Of a stretch of DNA of 64,000 nt, positions 48,333-57,007 are shown in pieces. The stretch is from Variovorax fucosicus. Its GTDB lineage: Bacteria; Pseudomonadota; Gammaproteobacteria; Burkholderiales; Burkholderiaceae_C. The stretch lies in contig NZ_JASZYU010000002.1 in assembly GCF_030316825.1 (NCBI RefSeq), positions 682,001-746,000 on the forward strand. Direction: 5' to 3'. Made by a program: the position numbers and the translations under genes. The notes under the pieces are model-generated. The model worked only from the letters and a program-made list of their open reading frames with translations. It was not told the DNA's origin and searched no databases. Position 1 is the first letter of the stretch; the number at the start of each line of letters is the position of its first letter.

Positions 48333-49061
48333 GTGCTCTTGCAGGACATCCTCTACAGCCAGGGCTTCGGCACCCGGCGCGTTTGCGCCGGGCTGATTCA
48401 ACAGGGCTTTGTGACCATCGCGGGCGCCGTTGTCGCGGACTCCGCTGTCGATCTGACGGCGCAAGGGCTGCGCTTCACGGTGCAAGGCACCGAGTGGGAG
48501 TACCACGAGAAGGCCTACCTGATGCTGCACAAGCCGGCCGGCACCGAGTGCTCGCAAAAGCCCTCGACCTGGCCGAGCATCTACACGCTGCTGCCGTCGC
48601 CGTTGCGGCTGCGGCCCAACAAGGGCGCAGTGCAGGGCGTGCAGGCCATCGGCCGGCTGGACCAGGACACCACCGGCCTGCTGCTGCTGACCGACGATGG
48701 CCAGTTCATTCACCGCATGGGGTCGCCGAAGCACCATGTGCCCAAGGTGTACGAGGTCACGGTCAAGCACCCGCTCGACGAAGGCCAGCTGCAGAAGCTG
48801 CTCGCCGGCGTGGTGCTCGACGACGACCCGAAGCCGGTGCTTGCCGCAGCCTGCGAAGCGGTGGCGCCGCTCCACCTGCGGCTGACCCTGACCGAAGGCA
48901 AGTACCACCAGGTCAAGCGCATGGTGGCAGCCGTCGGCAACCGGGTCGAAGCCTTGCATCGCTCGTCGATCGGAGCGCTTGCGCTGCCCGAGGATCTGGC
49001 GCCCGGCCAATGGCGCTGGCTCAGCGCCGAACAGGTCGAGGCATTGCGTAGCGCCCGCTGA
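48333..49061 (+). CDS. Pseudouridine synthase, RsuA/RluB/E/F family
   Basis: A 242-residue rRNA pseudouridine synthase. An S4-like RNA-binding domain (residues ~1-55) precedes the catalytic domain with the Asp motif AIGRLDQDTTGLLLLTDDG (catalytic Asp in GRLD) and the C-terminal LTLTEGKYHQVKRM motif. It resembles the 16S rRNA Psi516 enzyme RsuA most in length and linker, but RluE is possible. Start is GTG 48333. Confidence 0.88.
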   Translation: MLLQDILYSQGFGTRRVCAGLIQQGFVTIAGAVVADSAVDLTAQGLRFTVQGTEWEYHEKAYLMLHKPAGTECSQKPSTWPSIYTLLPSPLRLRPNKGAVQGVQAIGRLDQDTTGLLLLTDDGQFIHRMGSPKHHVPKVYEVTVKHPLDEGQLQKLLAGVVLDDDPKPVLAAACEAVAPLHLRLTLTEGKYHQVKRMVAAVGNRVEALHRSSIGALALPEDLAPGQWRWLSAEQVEALRSAR

Positions 49062-49133
49062 AACAGCCAGGGCCGGTCAGCCGACGGTCGGGCTCGGCCG
49101 TTAAAATCGAACGACTTCTTCCGGAATCTCCCC

Positions 49134-50126
49134 TTGCGCTTTTTTGCTCTCCCCGGTGGCCGCATCGCGGCCTTTTTGTTGTCCGCCGCCTCTTTGCTGT
49201 CGCATGCCGGCGCGGCCGAACCGCCGCCGATCTTCGTGCTCAATTCGCTCGATGCCACCGTGAGCGTGATCGATCCCGCCAGCTGGACGGAAAAGCAGCG
49301 TATCCAGACCGGCAAGGAACCCCATCACCTGTACCTGACGCCGGACGAGCAGTCGGTGATCGTGGCCAACTCGGCCGGCGATTCGCTGACATTCCTGAAT
49401 CCGCGCACGGCCGAGGTGCAGCGCGTGGTGTACGGGATCATCGACCCGTACCAGCTCCAGTTCTCGCACGACATGAAGTGGTTCGTCACGGCCGCCAACC
49501 GGCTCAACCATGTCGATATCTATCGTTGGGACGGCAAGGACCTCAAGCTCGTCAAGCGCATCCCCACCGGCAAGACGCCGAGCCACATCTGGATCGACCG
49601 CGCCAGCACGGTGGCCTACGTCACGATGCAGGACAGCGACGAACTCATCGCGGTCGACCTCGCCACGCAAACCATCCGCTGGCGCATGCCGACGGGCGCG
49701 ATGCCGGCCGACATCTTCGGCATCCACGGCGACAAGACCCTGCTCGTCGGCCTGACCGGCAGCGACGGCGTGCAGGTGTTCGACGTGGCCGGCGCGCAAC
49801 CCAAACTGGTCGGCAAGATTCCCACCGGCAAGGGCGCGCACGCGTTCCGCGCCGCGGGCGACGGCAAGACCGTGTTCATCAGCAACCGCGTGGCCAACAG
49901 CGTCAGCCGCATCGACCTGGCGACTCTGAAGGTGATTGACGAGTACCCGGTGCCCGGCGGCCCCGACTGCATGGACGTGTCGGCCGACGGCAAGACCCTG
50001 TTCGTCACGTCGCGCTGGGCCAAGAAGCTCAGCGTGGTCGACCTCGCTGCGCACAAGGTGGTGCGGCAGGTGAATGTCGGCCGCTCGCCGCATGGCGTCT
50101 GGACACTCGACCATGCATCGAGGTAA
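49134..50126 (+). CDS. Exported YVTN-type beta-propeller protein
   Basis: A 330-residue secreted protein with a signal peptide (cleavage near residue 28, SHAGAAE). About seven blades carry YVTN-like repeats spaced about 42 residues apart (IFVLNSLDATVSVID, VIVANSAGDSLTFLN, VFISNRVANSVSRID, LFVTSRWAKKLSVVD). Such propellers are found as surface or cytochrome-linked proteins of varied roles, and no function is claimed. Start TTG 49134 is chosen because it begins the signal peptide. The downstream deacetylase-like gene is separated by a repeat. Confidence 0.82.
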   Translation: MRFFALPGGRIAAFLLSAASLLSHAGAAEPPPIFVLNSLDATVSVIDPASWTEKQRIQTGKEPHHLYLTPDEQSVIVANSAGDSLTFLNPRTAEVQRVVYGIIDPYQLQFSHDMKWFVTAANRLNHVDIYRWDGKDLKLVKRIPTGKTPSHIWIDRASTVAYVTMQDSDELIAVDLATQTIRWRMPTGAMPADIFGIHGDKTLLVGLTGSDGVQVFDVAGAQPKLVGKIPTGKGAHAFRAAGDGKTVFISNRVANSVSRIDLATLKVIDEYPVPGGPDCMDVSADGKTLFVTSRWAKKLSVVDLAAHKVVRQVNVGRSPHGVWTLDHASR

Positions 50127-50130
50127 GCGC

Positions 50131-50220
50131 TCCCCCAGGCTTCGCGCACTGCGTGTCGCTTCGCCAACCCCCTCGCCGGGGGCGACACCGGCGGCCCGGC
50201 GGAGCCGGTTCCGCGGTGTC
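50131..50220 (+). repeat. Two-hairpin dispersed intergenic repeat, copy 1
   Basis: Starts TCCCCCAGGCTTCGCGCACT. Hairpin 1 is CCCCC (50168-50172) with GGGGG (50178-50182). Hairpin 2 is closed by GACACCG (50184-50190) and CGGTGTC (50214-50220) and encloses GGAGCCGGTTCCG. It fills nearly all the DNA between the beta-propeller gene and the deacetylase-like gene. Copies 2 and 3 are at 58558-58652 and 27738-27820. Confidence 0.75.
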
Positions 50221-50226
50221 TCACGC

Positions 50227-51018
50227 ATGGTGGCGCGCTTGCGCTCGGCTTTTTGGGGCTTGTTTCTGGTCGTGCCCACTGCTGTGTTGGCCCAGGCCAC
50301 GTGCGAGAAGCCGGTTTATCTGACTCTCGACACCGGCCACATGGGCGTTGCCCCGCTGGTGGCCGACGTGCTCAAGCGGCAGAACGTGCGCGTTACGTTC
50401 TTTGCCGCGGCCGAGCGCACCCAGACCGACGGCGACAGCCTCGACAACCACTGGGCCGCCTGGTGGAAGGCACGCGCGGCCGAGGGCAATGAATTCGGTT
50501 CGCATACCTACGACCACGTCTACTGGCGCGGCGACGAGAAGAGCGTCGAGCCGCGGTTTCGCGTGAAGCCGTCGGCCGGCGCCTTTGCCGGGCGCGAGTT
50601 CACGTGGAGCGCCGCGCAGTACTGCGAGAACATCGCCAAGGCCTCCGACAGGCTCGAATTCGTCACGGGCAAGAAGCCGCTGCCGCTGTTCCGCGCGCCC
50701 GGCGGCAAAACCTCGCCAAAGCTGCTGGCCGCCGCCAAGGCCTGCGGCTATGCGCACGTGGGCTGGTCGCCGGCCGGCTTCCTCGGCGACGAGTTGCCGA
50801 GCGAGACCTTCAGCAACGAGAAGCTGCTCGCGCAGGCGCTCGACCGGATCCGGCCCGGCGACATCCTGCTGGCGCATCTCGGCATCTGGTCGCGCAAGGA
50901 TCCGTGGGCGCCGGCCGACCTCGAGCCGCTGATCGTGGGCCTGAAGGAGAAGGGCTTCTGCTTCCAGACCCTGCGCCAGCACCCCGACTACCGCGACTGG
51001 ATCGCAAAGCATTCCTGA
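50227..51018 (+). CDS. Exported polysaccharide deacetylase-like protein with altered motif 1
   Basis: A 263-residue NodB-fold protein with a signal peptide (MVARLRSAFWGLFLVVPTAV). Motif 1 reads TLDTGHMG where family members have TFDDGP: the first (catalytic) Asp stays but the second, metal-binding Asp is Thr. Motif 2 (SHTYDH), motif 3 (FRAPGGK), motif 4 (GWSPAGFLGD) and motif 5 (ILLAHLG) are kept. It may have a shifted metal site or a different substrate. ATG 50227 is preferred because codons further upstream are repeat DNA. Confidence 0.82.
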   Translation: MVARLRSAFWGLFLVVPTAVLAQATCEKPVYLTLDTGHMGVAPLVADVLKRQNVRVTFFAAAERTQTDGDSLDNHWAAWWKARAAEGNEFGSHTYDHVYWRGDEKSVEPRFRVKPSAGAFAGREFTWSAAQYCENIAKASDRLEFVTGKKPLPLFRAPGGKTSPKLLAAAKACGYAHVGWSPAGFLGDELPSETFSNEKLLAQALDRIRPGDILLAHLGIWSRKDPWAPADLEPLIVGLKEKGFCFQTLRQHPDYRDWIAKHS

Positions 51019-51019
51019 C

Positions 51020-51988
51020 ATGGACTGGTTCACCGACCACTTCGCTGCGGTGCAGCAGTGGCTCTTCGAAGCCGCGGTGCAGCCGCTGGTCTACGCCGTC
51101 GGACTGGGCGGCTGGGTGGAGGATGCGTTCGATGCCACCGGCTGGCTGCTGGTCGGCCTGATCCAGATCGCGATCCTGCTGGCGCTGATCGGCCCGCTGC
51201 AGCGTTGGCGCCCGGTGGAGCCGGTGAGCGACCGGCCCGCGATTCGCACCGACATCCTCTACACGGTGATCCACCGGCTTGGGCTGTTTCGCCTGGGCAT
51301 GTTCTTCGCGCTCGATCCGCTGTTCGACGAGGTGATGGGCTCGCTGCGCGGCGCGGGTTGGGGCAGCCTGCACCTGGACGAACTCTGGCCCGGCGTGACC
51401 GACGTGCCATTGATCGCCTTCGCCATCTACCTCGTCGTGCTCGACTTCGTGGAGTACCTGATCCACCGGGGCCAGCACCAGTTCAACTGGTGGTGGGGGC
51501 TGCATTCGCTGCACCACTCGCAGCGCCAGATGACGATGTGGAGCGACAACCGCAACCACCTGCTCGACGACGTGATCCACGACACGATCATCGTGGTGGT
51601 GGCACAGCTCATCGGCGTGGCGCCGGGCCAGTTCATCGCGATCGTCGCGTTCACGCAGCTCAGCGAGAGCCTGCAGCACGCCAATCTTCGGCTGTCGTTC
51701 GGCGCCATCGGCGAGCGGCTCTGGATCAGTCCGCGCTTCCACCGGCTGCACCACAGCATCGGGCTGGGCCACGAGTCGGCTGGCCCCCGTACGCTGGGCG
51801 GCCACAACTTCGGCGTGCTGCTGCCGTGGTGGGACATGCTGTTTCGCACCGGCAACTTCGAGAACCGCTACGACGCCACCGGCATACGCGATCAGGTCGA
51901 GCCCGATGCCGCCGGCCGCGTGCGTGACTACGGGCGCGGCTTCTGGGCCCAGCAATGGACGGGGCTCAGGCGCATGCTGGGCCGCTGA
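51020..51988 (+). CDS. Sterol desaturase / fatty acid hydroxylase family membrane protein
   Basis: A 322-residue integral membrane di-iron protein with four or five helices. The His clusters of the superfamily are present: HRGQH, HSLHHSQRQM and HRLHHSIG near residue 240. Members hydroxylate or desaturate lipids, hopanoids or carotenoids; the substrate cannot be told. It starts 1 base after the deacetylase-like gene, so the two may be co-transcribed. Confidence 0.9.
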   Translation: MDWFTDHFAAVQQWLFEAAVQPLVYAVGLGGWVEDAFDATGWLLVGLIQIAILLALIGPLQRWRPVEPVSDRPAIRTDILYTVIHRLGLFRLGMFFALDPLFDEVMGSLRGAGWGSLHLDELWPGVTDVPLIAFAIYLVVLDFVEYLIHRGQHQFNWWWGLHSLHHSQRQMTMWSDNRNHLLDDVIHDTIIVVVAQLIGVAPGQFIAIVAFTQLSESLQHANLRLSFGAIGERLWISPRFHRLHHSIGLGHESAGPRTLGGHNFGVLLPWWDMLFRTGNFENRYDATGIRDQVEPDAAGRVRDYGRGFWAQQWTGLRRMLGR

Positions 51989-52012
51989 ATTCGTAGCGTA
52001 TCCTCGGCAGCG

Positions 52013-52885
52013 ATGCGCCTCCTTCTTGATTCTTTCTGGCGTGCGGTGGCCTATTGCCTGCGACCGCGCGTGATGCTGCTGTCGCTGCTGCCGCTCGGGC
52101 TCATGGTGGCGCTGGCGGCACTGTTCGGCTACTTCTTCTGGGCGCCGACGGTGGCCTGGACGCGTGAGGCGCTCGACGCCTGGCCGCTGCTCTCCAGCTT
52201 CTGGGGCTGGATCGGCCGCCTGTTCTCCGGCGACGTGACAGCCATGCTCGCCCCGCTCGTGGTGGTTTTCGCGGCGACGCCGCTGCTGGTCGTGGTGTCG
52301 CTGGTGATCGTGGCCGGCTTCATGGCGCCGGCACTCACGCGGCTGGTTGGTGAGCGCCGCTTTCCGGCGCTGGAACAGAAGAAGGGCGCTTCCTTCATCG
52401 GCAGCGTGGCCCGCTCGCTCGGGCTCACGCTGCTGGCGCTGGTTGCGCTGGTGGTCTCGATGCCGCTGTGGCTGATTCCACCGCTGGTGCTGATCCTGCC
52501 GCCGCTGATCTGGGGCTGGCTCACCTACCGCGTGATGAGCTTCGACGCGCTGGCCGAACATGCCAGCCCTGAGGAGCGCGCCGCACTGCTGCGCGCGCAC
52601 CGGTTGCCGCTGCTCGGCATCGGCGTGCTGTGCGGCTACCTCGGCGCTGCGCCGAGCATCGTCTGGGCCTCCGGCCTGTTGTTCGCCGCGGCGTTCTTCG
52701 TGCTCGTTCCGCTCGCGATCTGGATCTACACGCTGGTGTTCGCGTTCTCGGCCCTCTGGTTTGCACACTATTGTCTTGATGCGCTGGCACAGTTGCGGGC
52801 GCAGCGCGCCGCGCTCGCGAGCGCCGATCCGGCGCCTGCGCTCGAGGCCGATCGCGCCGTCGAAACACTGTGGGGTGCTCCATGA
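52013..52885 (+). CDS. EI24/CysZ-like membrane protein
   Basis: A 290-residue protein with about five or six transmembrane helices and the EI24-domain pattern (FWRAVAYCLRPRVMLLSLLP near the start, LIPPLVLILPPLIWGWLTYRV in the middle). CysZ imports sulfate, but this family is broad and there are no cysteine-synthesis genes here, so transport of sulfate is only one possibility. The TGA overlaps the next gene's ATG. Confidence 0.82.
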   Translation: MRLLLDSFWRAVAYCLRPRVMLLSLLPLGLMVALAALFGYFFWAPTVAWTREALDAWPLLSSFWGWIGRLFSGDVTAMLAPLVVVFAATPLLVVVSLVIVAGFMAPALTRLVGERRFPALEQKKGASFIGSVARSLGLTLLALVALVVSMPLWLIPPLVLILPPLIWGWLTYRVMSFDALAEHASPEERAALLRAHRLPLLGIGVLCGYLGAAPSIVWASGLLFAAAFFVLVPLAIWIYTLVFAFSALWFAHYCLDALAQLRAQRAALASADPAPALEADRAVETLWGAP

Positions 52886-53682
52886 AACGCGCGATCGGTC
52901 TGCTCATCGTGGGCGACGAAATCCTCTCGGGCAAGCGGCTCGACAAGCACATGCCCAAGGTCATCGAGATGCTCGCCGCGCGCGGCCTGTCGCTCGACTG
53001 GGCCGAGTACGTCGGCGACGAGCCCGCGCGCATCACGGCCGCGCTCAAGCGCGCGTTCGGCTCGGGCGACATCGTGTTCTCGACCGGTGGCATCGGTGCC
53101 ACGCCCGACGACCACACGCGGCAGTGCGCTGCCGCGGCGCTCGGCGTGCCGCTGGCGCTGCACCCCGAAGCGGAACTGCTGATCCGCGAGCGCATGCAGG
53201 ACACGGCGCGCGAGCAGGGCGTGCCTTACGAGGCCGACCGGCCGGACAACGTCCACCGCCTCAACATGGGCGTGTTCCCGCAGGGCGCCACGATCATCCG
53301 CAACCCCTACAACAAGATTCCCGGCTTCAGCGTGGGCGACGTGCACTTCGTGCCCGGTTTCCCGGTAATGGCCTGGCCGATGATCGAATCGGTGCTCGAC
53401 ACGCGCTACGCCGAATTGTTTGCGCACGGCCAGAGCGCCGAGAAGTCGGTGATCGTCTATGGCGCGATGGAGGCCACGCTCACGCCGCTGATGGAGGCCG
53501 TCGAACGCACCCATCCCGGCGTCAAGGTGTTCAGCCTGCCGAGCGTGGATCATCCGGAGCATGGCCGCCACATCGAACTGGGCGTCAAAGGCCGTTCAGA
53601 GGGCCTGGACGCAGCGTACGCGCAGCTGATCGAGGGGCTGCACGGCTTCGATGCGCGCCTTGGCCCTGAAATGGTGCGATGA
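52882..53682 (+). CDS. CinA N-terminal / MoaB-Mog family protein
   Basis: A 266-residue protein with the molybdopterin-binding (MoCF) fold. GLLIVGDEILSGKRLDKH (residues ~5-22) and STGGIGATPDDHTRQ are the diagnostic CinA motifs. The C-terminal nicotinamide-nucleotide amidase domain of full CinA is absent, so it probably has the ADP-ribose pyrophosphatase-like activity of the N-terminal half, or a related role. It is coupled by ATGA to the membrane protein upstream. The final codons overlap the predicted NtrC region of glnA. Confidence 0.88.
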   Translation: MKRAIGLLIVGDEILSGKRLDKHMPKVIEMLAARGLSLDWAEYVGDEPARITAALKRAFGSGDIVFSTGGIGATPDDHTRQCAAAALGVPLALHPEAELLIRERMQDTAREQGVPYEADRPDNVHRLNMGVFPQGATIIRNPYNKIPGFSVGDVHFVPGFPVMAWPMIESVLDTRYAELFAHGQSAEKSVIVYGAMEATLTPLMEAVERTHPGVKVFSLPSVDHPEHGRHIELGVKGRSEGLDAAYAQLIEGLHGFDARLGPEMVR

Positions 53683-53689
53683 ACTAGCA

Positions 53690-53706
53690 TGCACCAAAAT
53701 GATTAA
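53690..53706 (+). promoter_or_regulatory. Candidate NtrC binding site upstream of glnA
   Basis: TGCACCAAAATGATTAA matches the left half of the NtrC consensus (TGCACCA, 3-base spacer, TGGTGCA) fully and the right half weakly. It is about 70-80 bases upstream of the predicted -24 box, a normal enhancer distance. A further TGGTGC lies at 53672-53677 inside the end of the CinA-N gene. Confidence 0.45.
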
Positions 53707-53766
53707 ATACAGCCCCATTCTGGGATGCGAGCGGGGTCTAAAACCTGCGCGCCGCACACTGGCAAT

Positions 53767-53783
53767 GGGCACAGAAACTGCAT
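53767..53783 (+). promoter_or_regulatory. Sigma-54 promoter of glnA
   Basis: GGGCACAGAAACTGCAT aligns with the -24/-12 consensus (TGGCAC, 5-base spacer, TTGCA). The invariant GG and GC dinucleotides are 10 bases apart. Predicted transcription start is near 53793, about 36 bases before the glnA ATG. With ntrBC directly downstream, nitrogen-regulated sigma-54 control is strongly suggested. Confidence 0.75.
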
Positions 53784-53828
53784 TCCCTCTCCCCGCATTC
53801 CTAACCACCATCCACCAAGGAGAATTTG

Positions 53829-55244
53829 ATGGCCAAGACCGTCGCCGACGTACTCAAACTCGTGAAGGAAAGCGAGGTCAAGTTCGTCGATTTCCGTTTC
53901 ACTGACACCCGTGGCAAGGAACAGCACGTCACCGTGCCGGTTTCCGCTTTCGACGAAAGCAAGTTCACCGACGGTCACGCCTTCGACGGCTCCTCGATCG
54001 CTGGCTGGAAGGGCATTGAAGCTTCGGACATGCAGCTCATGCCCGACCCGAACACCGCCAACATCGACCCCTTCTTCGAAGAAACGACGCTGATCCTGAC
54101 CTGCGACGTGATCGATCCGTCGGATGGCAAGGCCTATGAGCGCGACCCGCGTTCGCTGGCCAAGCGCGCCGAGGCCTACATGAAGGCCTCGGGCCTGGGC
54201 GACACCGCCTATTTCGGGCCGGAACCCGAATTCTTCGTGTTCGACAGCGTGCGCTGGAAGAACGACATGTCGGGCTGCTTCGTGAAGATCGATTCCGAAG
54301 AAGCTTCGTGGAACACCGACAAGGAATACGAACACGGCAACACCGGCCATCGTCCGGCCGTCAAGGGCGGCTACTTCCCGGTGCCCCCGGTCGACAGCTT
54401 CCAGGACATGCGCTCGGAAATGTGTCTGGTGCTCGAATCGCTCGGCATCCCGGTCGAAGTGCATCACCATGAAGTGGCGAACGCCGGCCAGATGGAACTC
54501 GGCACCCGCTTCAGCACGCTGATCCAGCGCGCCGACTGGGTCCAGCTGCAGAAGTACGTGATCCACAACGTGGCCCATGCCTACGGCAAGACCGCCACCT
54601 TCATGCCCAAGCCCATCGTTGGCGACAATGGCTCCGGCATGCACGTGCACCAGTCGGTCTGGAAGGACGGCAAGAACCTGTTCGCCGGTGACGGCTATGC
54701 AGGCCTCTCGGAATTCGCGCTGCACTACATCGGCGGCATCATCAAGCACGCCCGTGCGCTGAACGCCATCACGAACCCCGGCACCAACAGCTACAAGCGC
54801 CTGGTGCCCGGCTTCGAAGCCCCGGTGAAGCTGGCCTACTCGGCCAAGAACCGCTCGGCCTCGATCCGCATCCCGTTCGTGGCCAACCCGAAGGGCCGCC
54901 GCGTCGAAGCACGCTTCCCCGATCCGCTGATGAACCCGTACCTCGGTTTCGCCGCGCTGCTGATGGCCGGCCTCGACGGCGTCGAGAACAAGATCGATCC
55001 GGGCGAAGCTGCCAGCAAGGATCTGTACCACCTGCCGCCGGAAGAAGACGCGCTGATCCCGACCGTGTGCCACAGCCTCGACCAGGCTCTGGAATACCTC
55101 GACAAGGATCGTGCGTTCCTGACCAAGGGCGGTGTGTTCACCGATTCGTACATCGACGCCTACATCGACCTCAAGATGCAGGAAGTCACGCGCTTCCGCA
55201 TGGCGACCCATCCGGTCGAGTTCGACATGTACTACTCGCTGTAA
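53829..55244 (+). CDS. glnA: Glutamine synthetase, type I-beta
   Basis: A 471-residue dodecameric enzyme that joins ammonium to glutamate. Motifs are DGSSIAGWK (beta-Grasp), [16 protein letters not shown] [28 protein letters not shown] (ATP and metal site) and [17 protein letters not shown]. The adenylylation site is Tyr400 in DLYHLPPEE, so activity is probably controlled by GlnE as in E. coli. ATG 53829 follows AAGGAGA (53817-53823); the codon before it is an in-frame TTG. A sigma-54 promoter lies upstream and a terminator downstream. Confidence 0.98.
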   Translation: MAKTVADVLKLVKESEVKFVDFRFTDTRGKEQHVTVPVSAFDESKFTDGHAFDGSSIAGWKGIEASDMQLMPDPNTANIDPFFEETTLILTCDVIDPSDGKAYERDPRSLAKRAEAYMKASGLGDTAYFGPEPEFFVFDSVRWKNDMSGCFVKIDSEEASWNTDKEYEHGNTGHRPAVKGGYFPVPPVDSFQDMRSEMCLVLESLGIPVEVHHHEVANAGQMELGTRFSTLIQRADWVQLQKYVIHNVAHAYGKTATFMPKPIVGDNGSGMHVHQSVWKDGKNLFAGDGYAGLSEFALHYIGGIIKHARALNAITNPGTNSYKRLVPGFEAPVKLAYSAKNRSASIRIPFVANPKGRRVEARFPDPLMNPYLGFAALLMAGLDGVENKIDPGEAASKDLYHLPPEEDALIPTVCHSLDQALEYLDKDRAFLTKGGVFTDSYIDAYIDLKMQEVTRFRMATHPVEFDMYYSL

Positions 55245-55292
55245 TGTTGCGAGCCGATGCGGCGGCCCCCTGAAAGGGTCCACCGCGTTAAA

Positions 55293-55319
55293 TAAGGACG
55301 GCCTGGCGCCGTCCTTTTT
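55293..55319 (+). terminator. Rho-independent terminator of glnA
   Basis: AAGGACGG (55293-55300) pairs with CCGTCCTT (55308-55315) around a 7-base loop, followed by TTTTT. It lies 48 bases after the glnA stop and separates glnA from the small secreted protein gene and ntrBC. Confidence 0.9.
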
Positions 55320-55398
55320 CTTTGGGCGGGAACATGCGACTGGCATCGGCATCGAATTGCACGAAAATGGCACTTTGCCGCGCACTTCCTCCAACACC

Positions 55399-55905
55399 AT
55401 GAAGACTGTTGTTTCCTTTCTTTTGTTGCCAATGGCCATGATGGCTGTCGCGCCTGCGTTCGCGCAGGAGCGCGTCTGGCGCTGCGGCAACGAGTACACC
55501 AACAACGCGACCGACGCGCAGAAACGCGGCTGCAAGATCATGGAGGGCGGTAACGTCACGGTGGTCCAGGGCTCGGCACGCGCCGCGACGGCGCCTTCCG
55601 GCGGCGGCGGCGCGGCGGTCAAGGCGCCCCCGGGCAGCCCGCGCGTGGAGGGGGTCGATCAACGTGCCCGTGATGGCGAAGCCCGCTCGGTGCTGCAGTC
55701 CGAACTCAAGAAGGCCGAAGCGCGCCAGGCCGAGCTGCTCAAGGACTACAACAACGGCGAGCCGGAGAAGCAGGGCAGCGAAGGCCGCAACTACCAGAAG
55801 TACCTGGACCGCGTGGCCGAAATGAAAGCCGAGATCGCACGCAACGAAAGCGACATCGCCGGCATTCGCCGCGAAATCGGCCGGCTGCCGGCCGCCTCCC
55901 AGTAG
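55399..55905 (+). CDS. Small exported protein with DUF4124-like start and coiled-coil tail
   Basis: A 168-residue protein with a signal peptide (MKTVVSFLLLPMAMMAVAPAFAQ shortened to its core FLLLPMAMMAVAPAFA). The mature start ERVWRCGNEYTNN with two cysteines is DUF4124-like. A Gly/Pro linker is followed by a charged helical region (SVLQSELKKAEARQAELLKD, EMKAEIARNESDIAGIRREI), likely coiled coil. Function is unknown. It lies between glnA and ntrB, 2 bases before ntrB, so it is probably co-transcribed with ntrBC. Confidence 0.8.
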   Translation: MKTVVSFLLLPMAMMAVAPAFAQERVWRCGNEYTNNATDAQKRGCKIMEGGNVTVVQGSARAATAPSGGGGAAVKAPPGSPRVEGVDQRARDGEARSVLQSELKKAEARQAELLKDYNNGEPEKQGSEGRNYQKYLDRVAEMKAEIARNESDIAGIRREIGRLPAASQ

Positions 55906-55907
55906 CC

Positions 55908-56984
55908 ATGGCCTTTGGCAAGGCCCCCGCCTCCAACAAGCGTTTTCAGCCCTTCGACCTGCTCGCCACGCTGATTGCCGTGGTGCGCACCGACGGCGCG
56001 GTGCTGTTTGCCAACGCGGCGCTCGAGGACGCCCTCGGCACGTCGCGCCGCACGCTCGAAGGCTCGCAGTTCGGCGCGTGCTTTCAGGAGCCCGCGGTGC
56101 TGCGCACTGCCATCGACGGCGCACACAGCCACGATTTCGCCACGCTGCGCTATGAGGCGTTCCTGCGGCGCGTGAACCACGAGCTCATGCCGGTACAGGT
56201 GACGCTGGCACAAACCGACAAGAGCGGCGAACTGATCATCGAGATGTCGCCGCTCGAGAGCCAGGTTCGGCAAGACCGGGAAGAACGCCTGCTCGACCAG
56301 GCGCAGGCCAACAAGGAACTGATCCGCAACCTCGCCCACGAGATCAAGAACCCGCTCGGCGGCATTCGCGGCGCCGCGCAACTGCTGCAGATGGAGGTCG
56401 AGTCACGCGACCTGATCGAATACACGCAGGTGATCATCCACGAGGCCGACCGGCTGCAGACGCTGGTCGATCGGCTGCTGGCGCCGCATCGCCGCCCGCA
56501 TGTGGTGGGCGACGTCAACATCCACGAGGTTTGCGAGCGGGTGCGCTCGGTGATCCTCGCCGAGTTTCCGCGCGACCTGCACATCGAGCGCGACTTCGAC
56601 GTCTCGATTCCGGAGTTTCGCGGCGACCGCGAGCAGCTGATCCAGGCCACGCTCAACATCGTTCACAACGCCGCGCAGGCGCTCACCGAGCGGCGCGCCG
56701 CGGGCGATGCGCAGATTACTTTCAAAACCCGCATTGCGCGTCAGGTCATCTTCAACAAACAGTGGTATCGACTGGCACTGGAATTGCATGTCATTGACAA
56801 TGGACCGGGTGTGCCGGACACGATCAAGGACCGCATCTTCTACCCGCTCGTATCGGGCAGGGACGGCGGAACCGGGTTGGGTCTGACACTTGCGCAAACC
56901 TTCGTACAACAGCATCACGGCGTGATCGAGTGCGACAGCGTCCCGGGCCGAACCGATTTCAAGATATTGATACCGCTGCCTTAG
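55908..56984 (+). CDS. glnL: Nitrogen regulation sensor histidine kinase NtrB
   Basis: A 358-residue cytoplasmic kinase/phosphatase controlled by PII proteins. A PAS domain covers residues ~10-115. The phosphoacceptor is His144 in LAHEIKNPLGGIRGAAQLL. The ATPase domain has the N box (NIVHNAAQAL), the G1 box (DNGPGVPD) and the G2 box (GGTGLGLTLAQ). It phosphorylates NtrC under nitrogen shortage. It is followed by ntrC after 23 bases. Confidence 0.95.
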   Translation: MAFGKAPASNKRFQPFDLLATLIAVVRTDGAVLFANAALEDALGTSRRTLEGSQFGACFQEPAVLRTAIDGAHSHDFATLRYEAFLRRVNHELMPVQVTLAQTDKSGELIIEMSPLESQVRQDREERLLDQAQANKELIRNLAHEIKNPLGGIRGAAQLLQMEVESRDLIEYTQVIIHEADRLQTLVDRLLAPHRRPHVVGDVNIHEVCERVRSVILAEFPRDLHIERDFDVSIPEFRGDREQLIQATLNIVHNAAQALTERRAAGDAQITFKTRIARQVIFNKQWYRLALELHVIDNGPGVPDTIKDRIFYPLVSGRDGGTGLGLTLAQTFVQQHHGVIECDSVPGRTDFKILIPLP

Positions 56985-57007
56985 CAGCCAGGGCGACAAG
57001 GAGCTGC

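Noticed and set aside
50074..50226. Longer N-terminus for the deacetylase-like protein
   Set aside because: The added codons are the tail of the beta-propeller gene and the dispersed repeat; a signal peptide begins exactly at 50227.
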